Below, piece after piece: positions 8,067 through 16,599 of a stretch of 64,000 nucleotides of DNA. Below the pieces are notes generated by a model, which made no database searches, had not been told where the DNA came from, and was given only the letters and a program-made list of their open reading frames with translations. The first letter of the stretch is position 1. Each line of letters starts with the position of its first letter. Source of the DNA: Lutimaribacter salitolerans (GTDB lineage: Bacteria; Pseudomonadota; Alphaproteobacteria; Rhodobacterales; Rhodobacteraceae); the NCBI RefSeq assembly GCF_042677865.1, contig NZ_JBHUDD010000053.1:62001-126000 (forward strand), read 5' to 3'. The position numbers and the translations under genes were made by a program.

Positions 8067-9086
8067 ATGAAACTGACCCAGCTTATGGCCAGCGCGGCCA
8101 TTGCCGTGGTGGCAGCCACGGCCAGCTATGCCAAGGAAAACCTGATTATTTCCAGCTGGTTGCCGCCCAGCCATCCGATCAACGTCGACATGCTGGAAGG
8201 CCTGATCGACATGATGGAAGAGGCAACAGACGGCGAAGTGACCGGCGAATTGAAACTGGGTCTGGCACCCCCGCCGGCACAGATGGACCTGGTCATGGAC
8301 GGCGCGGCCGACATGACGATCATCTTTCACGGCTACCAGCCGGGCCGTTTTGTCGGCACCAAGCTGATCGAGCTGCCGGGCTACGAAGGCAGCGCCGAGG
8401 CCGCATCGGTTGCCTACTGGCGCGTGCAGGAGGCATTCCTCGACCAGCTTGACGAGCATCGCGGCGTCAAGCTGATCGGCCTGTCGACCCATGGCCCGGG
8501 GCAGATCCACTCGAACAAGGCGGTGACCACGCTGGACGAACTCAACGGCCTGAAAACCCGTCTGGGCGGTGGTGTTTCGGCGGATGTCGCGGCAGAACTG
8601 GGCCTGATCGGCATCCAGGTGCCCGCGCCCAAGGTCTATGAAACGCTTGACAGCGGGGCCGCTGATGGCGTCGCCATGAACATGGGCGAGCGGACCAGCT
8701 TCAAGCTGAACGAGGTTGCCAAGAACGTCTATGAAATCCCCGGCGGGTTCTACCGCGGGTCTTTCGCCGTTCTGATGAGCCAGGAGAAGTTCGACGCCCT
8801 GCCCGAATCCGCGCAAAAGGCGCTTGAGGACAACGTGTTCGGCGAACCCTTCAGCCGGATGATGGGCAAGGCATGGGACGCCAGCGACGAGCGCGCCCGC
8901 GCCGAGACCGAAGCCGCCGAGGACAACACCATCGTCACCGCCTCGGAAGAGGATCAGGCGAAGTTCGCCGAAATGGCCGCCCGGGTGCGCGACAAGATCC
9001 TGGCCGAGATCGAGGCCGCAGGCATCGATGCGCAGGCCGCGCATGAGATGGTCAAGGCCGAGATGGCCAAAGAATCCTCGATGTAA
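8067..9086 (+). CDS. TRAP transporter substrate-binding protein (DctP family)
   Basis: 339 residues from the ATG at 8067, which follows a strong AGGGAGGA site; an upstream in-frame ATG at 8022 would place extra charged residues before the signal peptide. Signal peptide MKLTQLMASAAIAVVAATASYA is cleaved to give a periplasmic receptor (parts: MKLTQLMASAA, ATASYAKE). The DctP pattern includes the NGLKTRLGGG region and the GAADGVAMNMGE ligand-site region. It is first of dctP-dctQ-dctM and probably imports the organic acid handled by the adjoining catabolic genes. A stem-loop follows directly at 9095-9123. Confidence 0.92.
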   Translation: MKLTQLMASAAIAVVAATASYAKENLIISSWLPPSHPINVDMLEGLIDMMEEATDGEVTGELKLGLAPPPAQMDLVMDGAADMTIIFHGYQPGRFVGTKLIELPGYEGSAEAASVAYWRVQEAFLDQLDEHRGVKLIGLSTHGPGQIHSNKAVTTLDELNGLKTRLGGGVSADVAAELGLIGIQVPAPKVYETLDSGAADGVAMNMGERTSFKLNEVAKNVYEIPGGFYRGSFAVLMSQEKFDALPESAQKALEDNVFGEPFSRMMGKAWDASDERARAETEAAEDNTIVTASEEDQAKFAEMAARVRDKILAEIEAAGIDAQAAHEMVKAEMAKESSM

Positions 9087-9094
9087 TGCAATAC

Positions 9095-9123
9095 GAAAGG
9101 GCCGTGCCACGCGCGGCCCTTTC
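9095..9123 (+). terminator. Stem-loop between dctP and dctQ
   Basis: A 10-bp stem (GAAAGGGCCG / CGGCCCTTTC) with a 9-nt loop, placed 8 nt after the dctP stop. There is no long T-tract. In transporter operons such a hairpin stabilises or partly terminates the transcript, so that the binding protein is made in excess over the membrane subunits. Confidence 0.6.
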
Positions 9124-9143
9124 CCCAACTCCGGGCCGCCTGC

Positions 9144-9653
9144 ATGACCCTGCTCAAACCGATTGCCAAGCTGGCCGCCGTTCTTCCCATCCTTGTTGCC
9201 TCTGTTGCCCTGTTCGGGCTGATGGTGCTGACATTTTGCGATGTGATCCTGCGGTCCACCTTCAACGCCCCGATCGAGGCCGCGACGGAACTGACCCGCA
9301 TCGCCATCGCGGTGATCGTGTTCTCCGCGCTACCGCTGCTGTCGGCGCGTGGTCAGCATATCGCCGTTGACCTTCTGGACCCGCTGTTTGCCCGGTTGCG
9401 GCTGGTGCGCCTGCGCGACGGGATCGTGAACATCGTCTGCGGGGTGATGCTGTACTATCCCTCCGCTCAGGTGGTGGTGCTGGCGCAGCGCGCCCAGAGC
9501 TACGGCGACCGCACCGAATACCTTGATATTCCGACATTCTACATCGGCTGGTTCATCGCCATCCTCAGCTTTACCACTGCACTTGTGCTGGTGCTGCGGG
9601 GCGCGATGATCCTGTTTGCTCCTTCAAAACTGGACCTGATCCGCAATGATTGA
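9144..9653 (+). CDS. TRAP transporter small permease (DctQ)
   Basis: 169 residues with four predicted membrane segments (around 8-30, 45-65, 88-110 and 128-150). The family motif region EAATELTRIAIAVIVFSALPL is present in parts (EAATELTRI). It forms the small membrane subunit with DctM. Its stop overlaps the dctM start by 8 bp. The start has only a weak ribosome site, fitting lower expression after the dctP hairpin. Confidence 0.88.
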   Translation: MTLLKPIAKLAAVLPILVASVALFGLMVLTFCDVILRSTFNAPIEAATELTRIAIAVIVFSALPLLSARGQHIAVDLLDPLFARLRLVRLRDGIVNIVCGVMLYYPSAQVVVLAQRAQSYGDRTEYLDIPTFYIGWFIAILSFTTALVLVLRGAMILFAPSKLDLIRND

Positions 9654-10959
9654 ATCGCTTATCGGCTTCGGCACCGTTCTGGTGCTGGTCCTGCTGCGCA
9701 TGCCCATCGCCTTTGCCATGGGGCTGGTGGGCCTTGTCGGCTACATGATCGAAACCAGTTGGCGCGGGGCGGTGTCGATGGCCGCGCGGCTGATCATCGA
9801 CACCAGTCAGGATTACGGTCTGTCGGTGGTGCCGCTGTTCATCCTGATGGGGCTGTTCGTGAACAAGGGCGGCATCTCGCGCGAGCTTTATGCCGTGTCG
9901 AACGCCTTTCTGGGCCATATGCGCGGCGGGCTGGCGATGGCCACGATCGTTGCCTGCGGCGGGTTCGCGGCCATCAGCGGCTCGTCCCTTGCCACGGCAG
10001 CGACCATGTCAAAGGTCGCCATGCCCGAGATGCGCAAGTTCGGCTATGCCGACAGCCTGTCCACAGCCTCGATCGCGGCGGGGGGCACGCTGGGCATCCT
10101 GATCCCGCCATCGGTGATCCTTGTGATCTATGGCATCCTGACCGAAACCTCGATCGGGCAGTTGTTCATCGCGGGGATCATTCCCGGCATGCTGGGCATC
10201 CTGTTCTACCTGATCGCCGTACGCATCACGGTGGCCCGCAATCCCGACGCGGGGCCAGCGGGCATGCGCACCGACTGGGCAGGGCGCTGGAAGGCGATCA
10301 AGGGCGTCTGGGCGGTTCTGCTGCTGTTCGGGCTGGTGATCGGGGGTCTGTATGGCATCCTCGATTTCTGGCCGATTTACCTGACATTCTCGCCGACCGA
10401 AGCGGCAGGCATGGGGGCCATGGGGGCGTTTCTGATCGCCCTGCTGCGCGGCAGCCTGTCGTTTTCCGATGTGCGCGAGGTGCTCGAGGAAACCACGATG
10501 ACCACAGCCTCGCTGTTCGCGGTGCTGATCGGGGCGTGGATTTTCTCGAACTTCGTCAATATCGCGGGCCTGCCCGAAGCATTGCGCGGCATGGTCGAGG
10601 ATCTGGGCCTGGCCCCCTGGATGGTGATGGCGGTGATCATCCTGATCTATATCGTCTTGGGCTGCGTGTTCGAGAGCCTGTCGATGCTGTTGCTGACCGT
10701 GCCGATCTTTTTCCCGCTGGTCACCGGGCTGGGGTTCGATCCGGTCTGGTTCGGGATCATCGTTGTCGTGGTGACCGAGATAAGCTTGATCACACCGCCT
10801 GTGGGGCTGAACGTCTATGTGCTAAAGGGTGTGGTCGGCGATGTGACAACGGGCACGATCTTTCGCGGTGTCACGCCGTTCTGGCTGATGGATATCGTGC
10901 GGCTGGCACTGCTGCTGGCCGTGCCTGCGCTGGTGCTGTACCTGCCGTCGCTGATGTAG
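9646..10959 (+). CDS. TRAP transporter large permease (DctM)
   Basis: 437 residues and about 12 membrane segments. DctM signatures are seen: GLFVNKGGISRELY, GGFAAISGSSLATAATM, AGGTLGILIPPSVILVIYG, and LITPPVGLNVYV near the C-terminus. It forms the ion-coupled translocation channel with DctQ. It is the last gene of the TRAP operon and is followed by the paired hairpins at 10965-11010. Confidence 0.94.
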   Translation: MIESLIGFGTVLVLVLLRMPIAFAMGLVGLVGYMIETSWRGAVSMAARLIIDTSQDYGLSVVPLFILMGLFVNKGGISRELYAVSNAFLGHMRGGLAMATIVACGGFAAISGSSLATAATMSKVAMPEMRKFGYADSLSTASIAAGGTLGILIPPSVILVIYGILTETSIGQLFIAGIIPGMLGILFYLIAVRITVARNPDAGPAGMRTDWAGRWKAIKGVWAVLLLFGLVIGGLYGILDFWPIYLTFSPTEAAGMGAMGAFLIALLRGSLSFSDVREVLEETTMTTASLFAVLIGAWIFSNFVNIAGLPEALRGMVEDLGLAPWMVMAVIILIYIVLGCVFESLSMLLLTVPIFFPLVTGLGFDPVWFGIIVVVVTEISLITPPVGLNVYVLKGVVGDVTTGTIFRGVTPFWLMDIVRLALLLAVPALVLYLPSLM

Positions 10960-10964
10960 GGCAA

Positions 10965-11010
10965 GAAAATCCTTTCAAAGGATTTTCGGCGCGTTTTCAG
11001 GGAAAACGCG
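10965..11010. repeat. Paired hairpin repeat (copy 1), convergent gene end
   Basis: Two hairpins in tandem fill the space between dctM and ureG, which converge. Hairpin 1 has an 11-bp stem (GAAAATCCTTT / AAAGGATTTTC). Hairpin 2 is CGCGTTTTC-AGG-GAAAACGCG and ends at the base before the ureG stop codon. Hairpin 2 recurs at 60961-60984, where it again follows a different hairpin 1. It probably acts as a two-way terminator or RNA stabiliser. Confidence 0.7.
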
Positions 11011-11643
11011 TCATCCCGCCGCCGCGTGTTCACCCAACCCGGCAAGATCCAGCACCTGCGCCACGACCGCATCCACGCCCTGCCCGTGGCGCAGGGCCGT
11101 GAACACGAAGGGTCGCGTGCCGCGCATCCGGGCAGCGTCGCGCGCCATCACCTCCAGCGACGCGCCCACATGGGGTGCCAGATCGGTCTTGTTGATCACC
11201 AGAAGGTCAGATTTCGTGATCGCGGGCCCGCCCTTGCGCGGTATCTCCTCGCCTGCGGCCACGTCGATCACATAGATCGTCAGATCGGCCAGTTCCGGGC
11301 TGAAGGTGGCCGACAGGTTGTCGCCGCCGCTTTCGATCAGCACGATTTCCACCTCGGGATGGCGGCCCACCATTTCAGCGACGGCAGCCAGGTTTATGCT
11401 GGCATCCTCGCGGATGGCCGTATGCGGACAGCCGCCGGTTTCCACGCCGATGATCCGGTCCATCGGCAGGATCTGCATCCGCATCAGCGCCTCGGCATCC
11501 TCTTGGGTGTAGATGTCGTTGGTGATCACCCCGATTGAGAAGCGATCCTTGAGCACCTCGGCCAGTCTTGCGGTCAGCGTGGTCTTGCCCGCCCCCACCG
11601 GGCCGCCGATACCGATGCGCAGGGGGCCATTCATCCGTGTCAT
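11011..11643 (-). CDS. ureG: Urease accessory GTPase UreG
   Basis: 210 residues. P-loop GPVGAGKTTL (about residues 13-22), the metal-site motif GGCPHTAIREDASIN (nickel-binding CPH), ESGGDNLSATFSPELAD, and the G4 motif NKTD are all present, so the protein looks complete. UreG delivers nickel to urease together with UreF and UreE. Its ATG overlaps the ureF stop (ATGA). No ureABC or ureD gene is found beside it. Confidence 0.95.
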   Translation of the reverse strand: MTRMNGPLRIGIGGPVGAGKTTLTARLAEVLKDRFSIGVITNDIYTQEDAEALMRMQILPMDRIIGVETGGCPHTAIREDASINLAAVAEMVGRHPEVEIVLIESGGDNLSATFSPELADLTIYVIDVAAGEEIPRKGGPAITKSDLLVINKTDLAPHVGASLEVMARDAARMRGTRPFVFTALRHGQGVDAVVAQVLDLAGLGEHAAAG

Positions 11644-12278
11644 GACTGGAACAACCTTGTCTCTTGGGTTTCGTGCCGCATCGCCGCGATGTCGGACAGG
11701 AAACAGTTGGAATAGATGTCGTCCGGGCCTGTGCCTTGTGTGTCATCCGCCAGTTGCGCACAGATCGGCGTCAGGGCCGCCAGCACGCGCTGCCCCTCGG
11801 TCTGACCCAGCGGCACCAGCCGGATCGCCGCCGCGGTCAGGTTGGACGCAAAGGCATGAGCATAAAGCGCCACCACATCACCGCCCGCCATATGCGCCTG
11901 CCGCGCAGCCGCGCCCACCGCCAGCGGCAGAACCACCGGCGGCACATCCAACCCCCAGACCGCATTGGCCGTGGATGCAAAGGCCGCGCCCTGTCGCGCA
12001 GCTTCGCGCAGGCGCTCGGCGCTGGCGGCAAAGGCGCGGGCCTGCGCATCCAGCGCCGCCAGATCGCCGCCCGCCATCGCCTGCCACACCCAGATCGCAT
12101 CGGCCCGGCCGCTGCCGCAGGTCAGCAGATCGGTCAGCCAGCCCTGCAGATCACCGGCATTCCGCACCAGCCCGGCCTGCACCGCCCATTCCAGCCCGTG
12201 CGAATAGGCAAATGCCCCGATAGGAAAGCTGGGCGATAGCCATTGCGCCAGCGTCAGAAGACGGGTGTCAGTGGGCAT
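11640..12278 (-). CDS. ureF: Urease accessory protein UreF
   Basis: 212 residues from the ATG at 12278-12276, overlapping the ureE end by 11 bp; a longer in-frame extension reads only through ureE's histidine-rich tail and is rejected. The family start pattern LLTLAQWLSPSFPIGAFAYSHGLE (parts: QWLSPSFPIGAFAYSHGLE) is clear, and the all-helical remainder matches UreF. It is a component of the UreD/F/G nickel-insertion complex. Middle gene of ureE-ureF-ureG. Confidence 0.94.
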   Translation of the reverse strand: MPTDTRLLTLAQWLSPSFPIGAFAYSHGLEWAVQAGLVRNAGDLQGWLTDLLTCGSGRADAIWVWQAMAGGDLAALDAQARAFAASAERLREAARQGAAFASTANAVWGLDVPPVVLPLAVGAAARQAHMAGGDVVALYAHAFASNLTAAAIRLVPLGQTEGQRVLAALTPICAQLADDTQGTGPDDIYSNCFLSDIAAMRHETQETRLFQS

Positions 12279-12753
12279 GATCGTGGCTATGGGCGCTGTG
12301 ACCATGGGCGTGCGCGTGGGTGCGGCCATGACCATAGGCCCCGCCTTCGGGGGTGAACGCCTCGGTCGCCTCGGTCACCGTGGCCTCCAGATGTGCCAGC
12401 ATATGAGCAATAACAGGGTCGCGCTGGATCAGCAGGCGGCCAGCCTCGACCTGACAGGGGGTGTGGCGGTTGCCGATATGCCAGGCGAGCCGCGCCAGAT
12501 CAGGGCCGGTGACGATCAGCACGGGTTCCTTTGCCGCGCGGATTTCCACTAGCACGCCACCCGGAAATTCCAGCGCATCGCCGGGGTTGAGCGAGGTCGT
12601 CGCCTCAAGATCCACCACAAATGGCAGCCCGCCATCCGTTTCCAGCCGTTTGCGCCGCAAAAACCGCGCGTCGTAATCCAGCGTTACGGTATCCGCCGCG
12701 CCCGACCAGTGGCCAGTCCGCAGCAGGGTCTGCACGACAGGCAGATCTGTCAT
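12268..12753 (-). CDS. ureE: Urease accessory nickel chaperone UreE
   Basis: 161 residues. The ATG at 12753 is chosen because GGAGG lies 7 nt before it; a GTG two codons earlier is too close to that site. The N-terminal TVTLDYDARFLRRKRLETDGG motif region (part: LDYDARFLRRKRL) and IGNRHTPCQV are typical of UreE. The tail after about residue 140 is a histidine-rich nickel-binding sequence (HAHAHGHSAHSHDHAH). It is the first gene of the ureEFG unit. Confidence 0.94.
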   Translation of the reverse strand: MTDLPVVQTLLRTGHWSGAADTVTLDYDARFLRRKRLETDGGLPFVVDLEATTSLNPGDALEFPGGVLVEIRAAKEPVLIVTGPDLARLAWHIGNRHTPCQVEAGRLLIQRDPVIAHMLAHLEATVTEATEAFTPEGGAYGHGRTHAHAHGHSAHSHDHAH

Positions 12754-13049
12754 GAACACGCCTCCGAAACCTTAACTGATGTGGCGAACGGGTAGGTTGG
12801 ACGGCAAATCCGCCTGTGCCGACCGATGTGCTGGACCATAAAGGGCAACCCCGAACCTCTTCTTGTAACGGCAAGTCAATGGTCTTGCCGGTTCCTCCGC
12901 GTTCTTCGAATGTCAGAAAAAGTCGGCCCATACACAACTGCAAACCGCCCGGTCCTGCGCTGCTCCATATCGGGTTGCTGAAAAAACGGGCAAACCGCTG
13001 ACGCCGAGTTCTGTCGCGAACCTTGCCCGCAGGCCGCCGCAAACCGTGC
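12754..13049. other. Intergenic gap upstream of ureE, no gene recognised
   Basis: 296 bp, where ureC would normally be expected. Weak open frames exist on both strands but they lack a ribosome site, run into neighbouring genes or resemble nothing known to me. The ureE promoter must lie here. I see no IS end or duplicated sequence that would explain loss of the urease structural genes. Confidence 0.5.
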
Positions 13050-14123
13050 TCAGCCCTCGCCCGCCATGCTGTCAAGCCACCCCAGAACGTCGCGCAGCCG
13101 CGCGTCTATCCACAGGCGCAGGTCGTTCATCACCGCGACATAGGCATCGAGCGCACCTTGCAAAGCAGGCACGGCGGCGGCCAGACGCGGCGCATAGACG
13201 TACAGGCAGATTGCCAGAACCATCAGCAGAACCATCAGCAAGAAACCACGACGAAACCCGCTGCTGCGGGTCTGTCTATCGGTTGGGCTGGCAACCGCGC
13301 CGCGACTCGGGCGTTCATGATCCTCGGCAGTCGCCGGCTTGCGATCCGAGGTCGAGCGCAGCGTCGAGTTGATCTCGTCGATGTCGGGCAGCAGATCGCG
13401 GCGCGATGCGGCGGCGGCACTGGCTGTTGCTGCGGTGGTGGCGCTGGGGTCACTGGTTTCGGGATCGGTCGGCGGCACCGGGGCGCCACCGCGCAGACGG
13501 GCCATGCGCTCTTGCGCCTCGCGCTGGCGGCGGGTGGCCTCATCCTCGGTGGCTGGCATCAGGCCCAGATCGGGCTGGCTTTCGATCCCGCCACGGTCGG
13601 CGGCGCGCTGACGCGCCTCGCGCTCGGCCTCTTCGCGCAGCAGGTCAGCCAGATCCGGATCCAGCCTGCGGCGTTGCTCGGCGGTTTGTGGCGGCGGGGC
13701 GGGTGGCACGGGGGTTTCGTCCCACGCCTCGTAATCGTCTTCGTATTCCTCGACCGGGGGCGTGGGCATCTGCGCGGCGGTCACGCCCGGGCCGGGCTCG
13801 TCCCAGACGGGGGGCACGGGATCGGTGGCAGGCCACTCCTCGGACTCGGGCTCAGGTTCGGGGGCTTGTATCGCTTGCGGTTCAGGCGTGGGTCCATCTG
13901 GAACAGGGGCAGCCTCGGTCGCAGGTTCGGGCCCCTCATTGCCATAGCCCAGGTCCTCGTCGAGGGGCTCTTCCAGTTCATCCGCAAGCTCCTGGTCCTG
14001 ATCCGGATGGACCTGAAACCAGGTGTTTCCGCAGTTCGAGCATTGCACATCGCGCCCCGCTTGCGGGATCACGTCGTCAGGAACCTCGTATTGCGCACCG
14101 CAATTCGGGCAAACCAGTCTCAT
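13050..14123 (-). CDS. Zinc-ribbon (MJ0042-type) protein with a C-terminal membrane anchor
   Basis: 357 residues from the ATG at 14123. The N-terminal zinc ribbon has C5, C8, C28 and C31 in the MJ0042 pattern (RLVCPNCGAQYEVPDDVI, CSNCGNTWF). A long acidic, Pro/Glu-rich low-complexity linker (about 40-200) follows, then a helical Arg/Glu-rich stretch and a single membrane segment (FLLMVLLMVLAICLYVYAP, about residue 310), with a short C-terminal helix outside. Such proteins often sit next to ftsE in this order; a role in cell-envelope or division processes is inferred from this position only. Confidence 0.8.
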   Translation of the reverse strand: MRLVCPNCGAQYEVPDDVIPQAGRDVQCSNCGNTWFQVHPDQDQELADELEEPLDEDLGYGNEGPEPATEAAPVPDGPTPEPQAIQAPEPEPESEEWPATDPVPPVWDEPGPGVTAAQMPTPPVEEYEDDYEAWDETPVPPAPPPQTAEQRRRLDPDLADLLREEAEREARQRAADRGGIESQPDLGLMPATEDEATRRQREAQERMARLRGGAPVPPTDPETSDPSATTAATASAAAASRRDLLPDIDEINSTLRSTSDRKPATAEDHERPSRGAVASPTDRQTRSSGFRRGFLLMVLLMVLAICLYVYAPRLAAAVPALQGALDAYVAVMNDLRLWIDARLRDVLGWLDSMAGEG

Positions 14124-14284
14124 TCCTGCCCCCTCTGCCCCGTTCACACGGCTTTCTGCCTTGTCGGGTACTATATGGGGCAAAACGCTGTCGGAAAAGC
14201 GTAAACCGGCCCCGGCCCCCTTCGCATCGCGATTGCATGTTGCGCCTGCCTGCGGCAGAACACCCTGAAACAGGAGGCTTGCGC

Positions 14285-14962
14285 GTGATCGAGCTGGAAA
14301 ACGTGGCCATGAGCTATGGCGGGGGAGAGTTGCTGAGCGATATTTCGTTGCAGCTTGCCCCGGGGTCTTTCCACTTTCTCACCGGGCCATCGGGTGCGGG
14401 CAAGACCACGTTCCTCAAACTCTGCTACGCCGCGCTGACGCCTACGGCAGGACAGGTGCGGCTGTTCGGTACGGATGTGCGCGGGATGGATCGCGATGAC
14501 ATCGCGCTGGCGCGACGTCGGATCGGGGTGGTGCACCAGGATGTGAAGTTCCTCGACCATCTGCCCGTGGCCGATAACGTGGCTCTGCCGTTGACCGTGT
14601 CAGGGCGCGACACGCTGGATGAAACCGTGAACCTGCGCGAATTGCTGTCATGGGTCGGGCTGAAGGCCCGCGCAGATGCCTTGCCGCCCGAGTTGTCGGG
14701 GGGCGAGCGGCAGCGTGCGGCGCTGGCGCGGGCGGTGATCATGTCGCCCGATGTGATCCTGGCCGATGAACCCACCGGCAACATCGACTGGGAAATGTCG
14801 CAGCGCCTGCTGCAACTGCTGGTCGAACTGAACCGCATGGGCAAGACGATCATGATCGCCACCCATGACATGAACCTGATCCGCGCAGCCAAGGGGCAGG
14901 TGCAGGCCCGGGTGCTGCGCATCGCGGGCCGGCGGCTGCAACTTGCGGGGGCGGACCTGTGA
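14285..14962 (+). CDS. ftsE: Cell-division ATP-binding protein FtsE
   Basis: 225 residues, started at GTG 14285, which follows AGGAGG by 6-7 nt; the frame is open far upstream but has no supported start. Walker A GPSGAGKTT, the signature LSGGERQRAALARAV and Walker B VILADEPTGN are intact. FtsE with FtsX forms the ABC-type complex at the septum that regulates peptidoglycan hydrolases. The stop overlaps the ftsX start (TGAAG at 14959-14962; GTG start of ftsX). Confidence 0.94.
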   Translation: MIELENVAMSYGGGELLSDISLQLAPGSFHFLTGPSGAGKTTFLKLCYAALTPTAGQVRLFGTDVRGMDRDDIALARRRIGVVHQDVKFLDHLPVADNVALPLTVSGRDTLDETVNLRELLSWVGLKARADALPPELSGGERQRAALARAVIMSPDVILADEPTGNIDWEMSQRLLQLLVELNRMGKTIMIATHDMNLIRAAKGQVQARVLRIAGRRLQLAGADL

Positions 14963-15867
14963 AGCGCCCTGATTTCAGCCAGATCAGCGATTTCATCATG
15001 GGCGATGTGCAGGCCGACCGGATGGTTCCGCCCACCGGCATCACCGCAAGGCTGACGTTGCTGAGCGCCGCCGCGATGGCGTTTCTGGCCGTGTTCGCGC
15101 TGGCCCTGTCGGTGGCCACCGGGCGGATGGCGGATCGCTGGAGCGACGAGCTGGCGCGGTCATCCACCTTGCGGATTTCGGCCCCGGCGGATCAGATCGG
15201 GGCGCAGACCCAGGCCGCGCTGCGCGTGCTGGAGCAGACCCCCGGCGTGGCCAGCGCCCGCGCCCTGACAGACGAGGAACAGCGCGCCCTGCTGGAGCCC
15301 TGGTTCGGCCCCGACCTGCCGGTGGAAACCCTGCCGATTCCACAACTGATCGAGGTGCTTGAAACCGCCGAAGGGTATGACGCGCAGGGCCTGCGCCTGC
15401 GGCTGTCGGCCGAGGTGCCGGGCGCGGTGCTGGATGATCACACCCGCTGGCGGCGACCACTTGTCAGCGCGGCCGAGCGGTTACGCCTGCTGGGCTGGGT
15501 GTCGATCGTGCTGATCTTCGGTGCAATGGCCGCAATGATCACGCTGGCCGCCAATGCAGCCCTTGCCGCCAACGCGCAGGTGATCGCCGTGCTGCGGCTG
15601 GTCGGCGCGCGGGATCGCTATATCGCCAAGGCCTTCGTGCGCCGGTTCACCCTGCGCGCGCTGGCGGGCGCGGGGCTGGGTGTGGTTGCGGGGGTTGGTG
15701 CGCTGATGCTGTTGCCGGCGGCGCAGGATGCGGGCGGATTTCTGACCGGCCTGGGGTTTCAGGGCTGGGGCTGGCTTTGGCCCTTCATCGTGCCGCCCCT
15801 GGCAGGCATGGTCGCCTTTGTCGCCACGCACCTTGCCGCAAGCCGGACCTTGAAAGAATTGCCATGA
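14959..15867 (+). CDS. ftsX: Cell-division protein FtsX
   Basis: 302 residues, starting at GTG 14959 inside the ftsE stop. Four membrane segments: one near residue 35-55, then about 175-200, 230-250 and 270-290, with a large extracytoplasmic loop (about 60-165) between the first two, as in FtsX. It couples FtsE ATP hydrolysis to cell-wall hydrolase activation. The stop overlaps the start of the acyltransferase gene (ATGA), so the three form one operon. Confidence 0.92.
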   Translation: MKRPDFSQISDFIMGDVQADRMVPPTGITARLTLLSAAAMAFLAVFALALSVATGRMADRWSDELARSSTLRISAPADQIGAQTQAALRVLEQTPGVASARALTDEEQRALLEPWFGPDLPVETLPIPQLIEVLETAEGYDAQGLRLRLSAEVPGAVLDDHTRWRRPLVSAAERLRLLGWVSIVLIFGAMAAMITLAANAALAANAQVIAVLRLVGARDRYIAKAFVRRFTLRALAGAGLGVVAGVGALMLLPAAQDAGGFLTGLGFQGWGWLWPFIVPPLAGMVAFVATHLAASRTLKELP

Positions 15868-16595
15868 TGATCGTGCAGTGGATCAAATCGCTGATATTCC
15901 TGATCTATATCTATCTGGCCATGGTGGTGCTGGGGCTGGTGTTCCTGCCCTGGGCGGCGGTACAGCCGATGGGCGCGCGCATGGCCTGCCGCACCTATGC
16001 GCGCCATACCCTGTGGCTGGCGGGCTGGTTTCTGGGCCTGCGCCACGAGGTGCGCGGCGAGGTGCCCACCGACGAGGTGCTGATCGCGGCCAAGCATCAA
16101 AGTTTCATGGATATCCTGATCATCTTTCTCTATGCGCCCACCGCCAAGTTCATCATGAAGCGCGAGCTGCTGTGGACGCCGGTGATCGGGCTGTTCGCAT
16201 GGCGGCTGGGCTGCGTGCCGGTCGATCGCGGCAAGCGCGGCGCGGCGATTGCGCGGATGATCGAGGATGTCGAAAAGGGCCGCGCCCAGCCCGGACAGTT
16301 GATCATCTATTCGCAGGGCACGCGGGTGAAACCGGGCGTGCGCGCGCCCTACAAGGTGGGCACGGCGGTGCTGTATCAGCAGTTGGGCCAGCCTTGCGTT
16401 CCGGCCGCAACCAACGCCGGGCTGTTCTGGCCGCGATCGGGGGTGTTGCGCAAACCGGGTTTGGCGGTGGTCGAGTTCCTGCCCCGGATCGAGCCGGGCA
16501 TGTCGCGCAATGATTTCATGCAGCACCTCGAAATCGAGGTGGAAGCCGCCAGTGACCGTTTGATGGCCGAGGCGGGTTTTGTGCCCAAGGGCTGA
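15864..16595 (+). CDS. 1-acyl-sn-glycerol-3-phosphate acyltransferase (PlsC family)
   Basis: 243 residues from the ATG at 15864 overlapping the ftsX stop. An N-terminal membrane helix (IKSLIFLIYIYLAMVVLGLV) precedes the acyltransferase HX4D motif KHQSFMD and the motif-III region YSQGTRVKPG (in place of the common FPEGTR). It acylates lysophosphatidic acid to phosphatidic acid at the inner membrane. It ends 4 bp from the convergent glycosyltransferase stop, with no room for a terminator. Confidence 0.9.
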   Translation: MMIVQWIKSLIFLIYIYLAMVVLGLVFLPWAAVQPMGARMACRTYARHTLWLAGWFLGLRHEVRGEVPTDEVLIAAKHQSFMDILIIFLYAPTAKFIMKRELLWTPVIGLFAWRLGCVPVDRGKRGAAIARMIEDVEKGRAQPGQLIIYSQGTRVKPGVRAPYKVGTAVLYQQLGQPCVPAATNAGLFWPRSGVLRKPGLAVVEFLPRIEPGMSRNDFMQHLEIEVEAASDRLMAEAGFVPKG

Positions 16596-16599
16596 GGCG

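Noticed and set aside
12605..13075. Minus-strand frame upstream of and overlapping ureE, examined as a remnant of a urease structural gene
   Set aside because: Its translation has none of the UreA/B/C motifs and it overlaps ureE in another frame; treated as non-coding.
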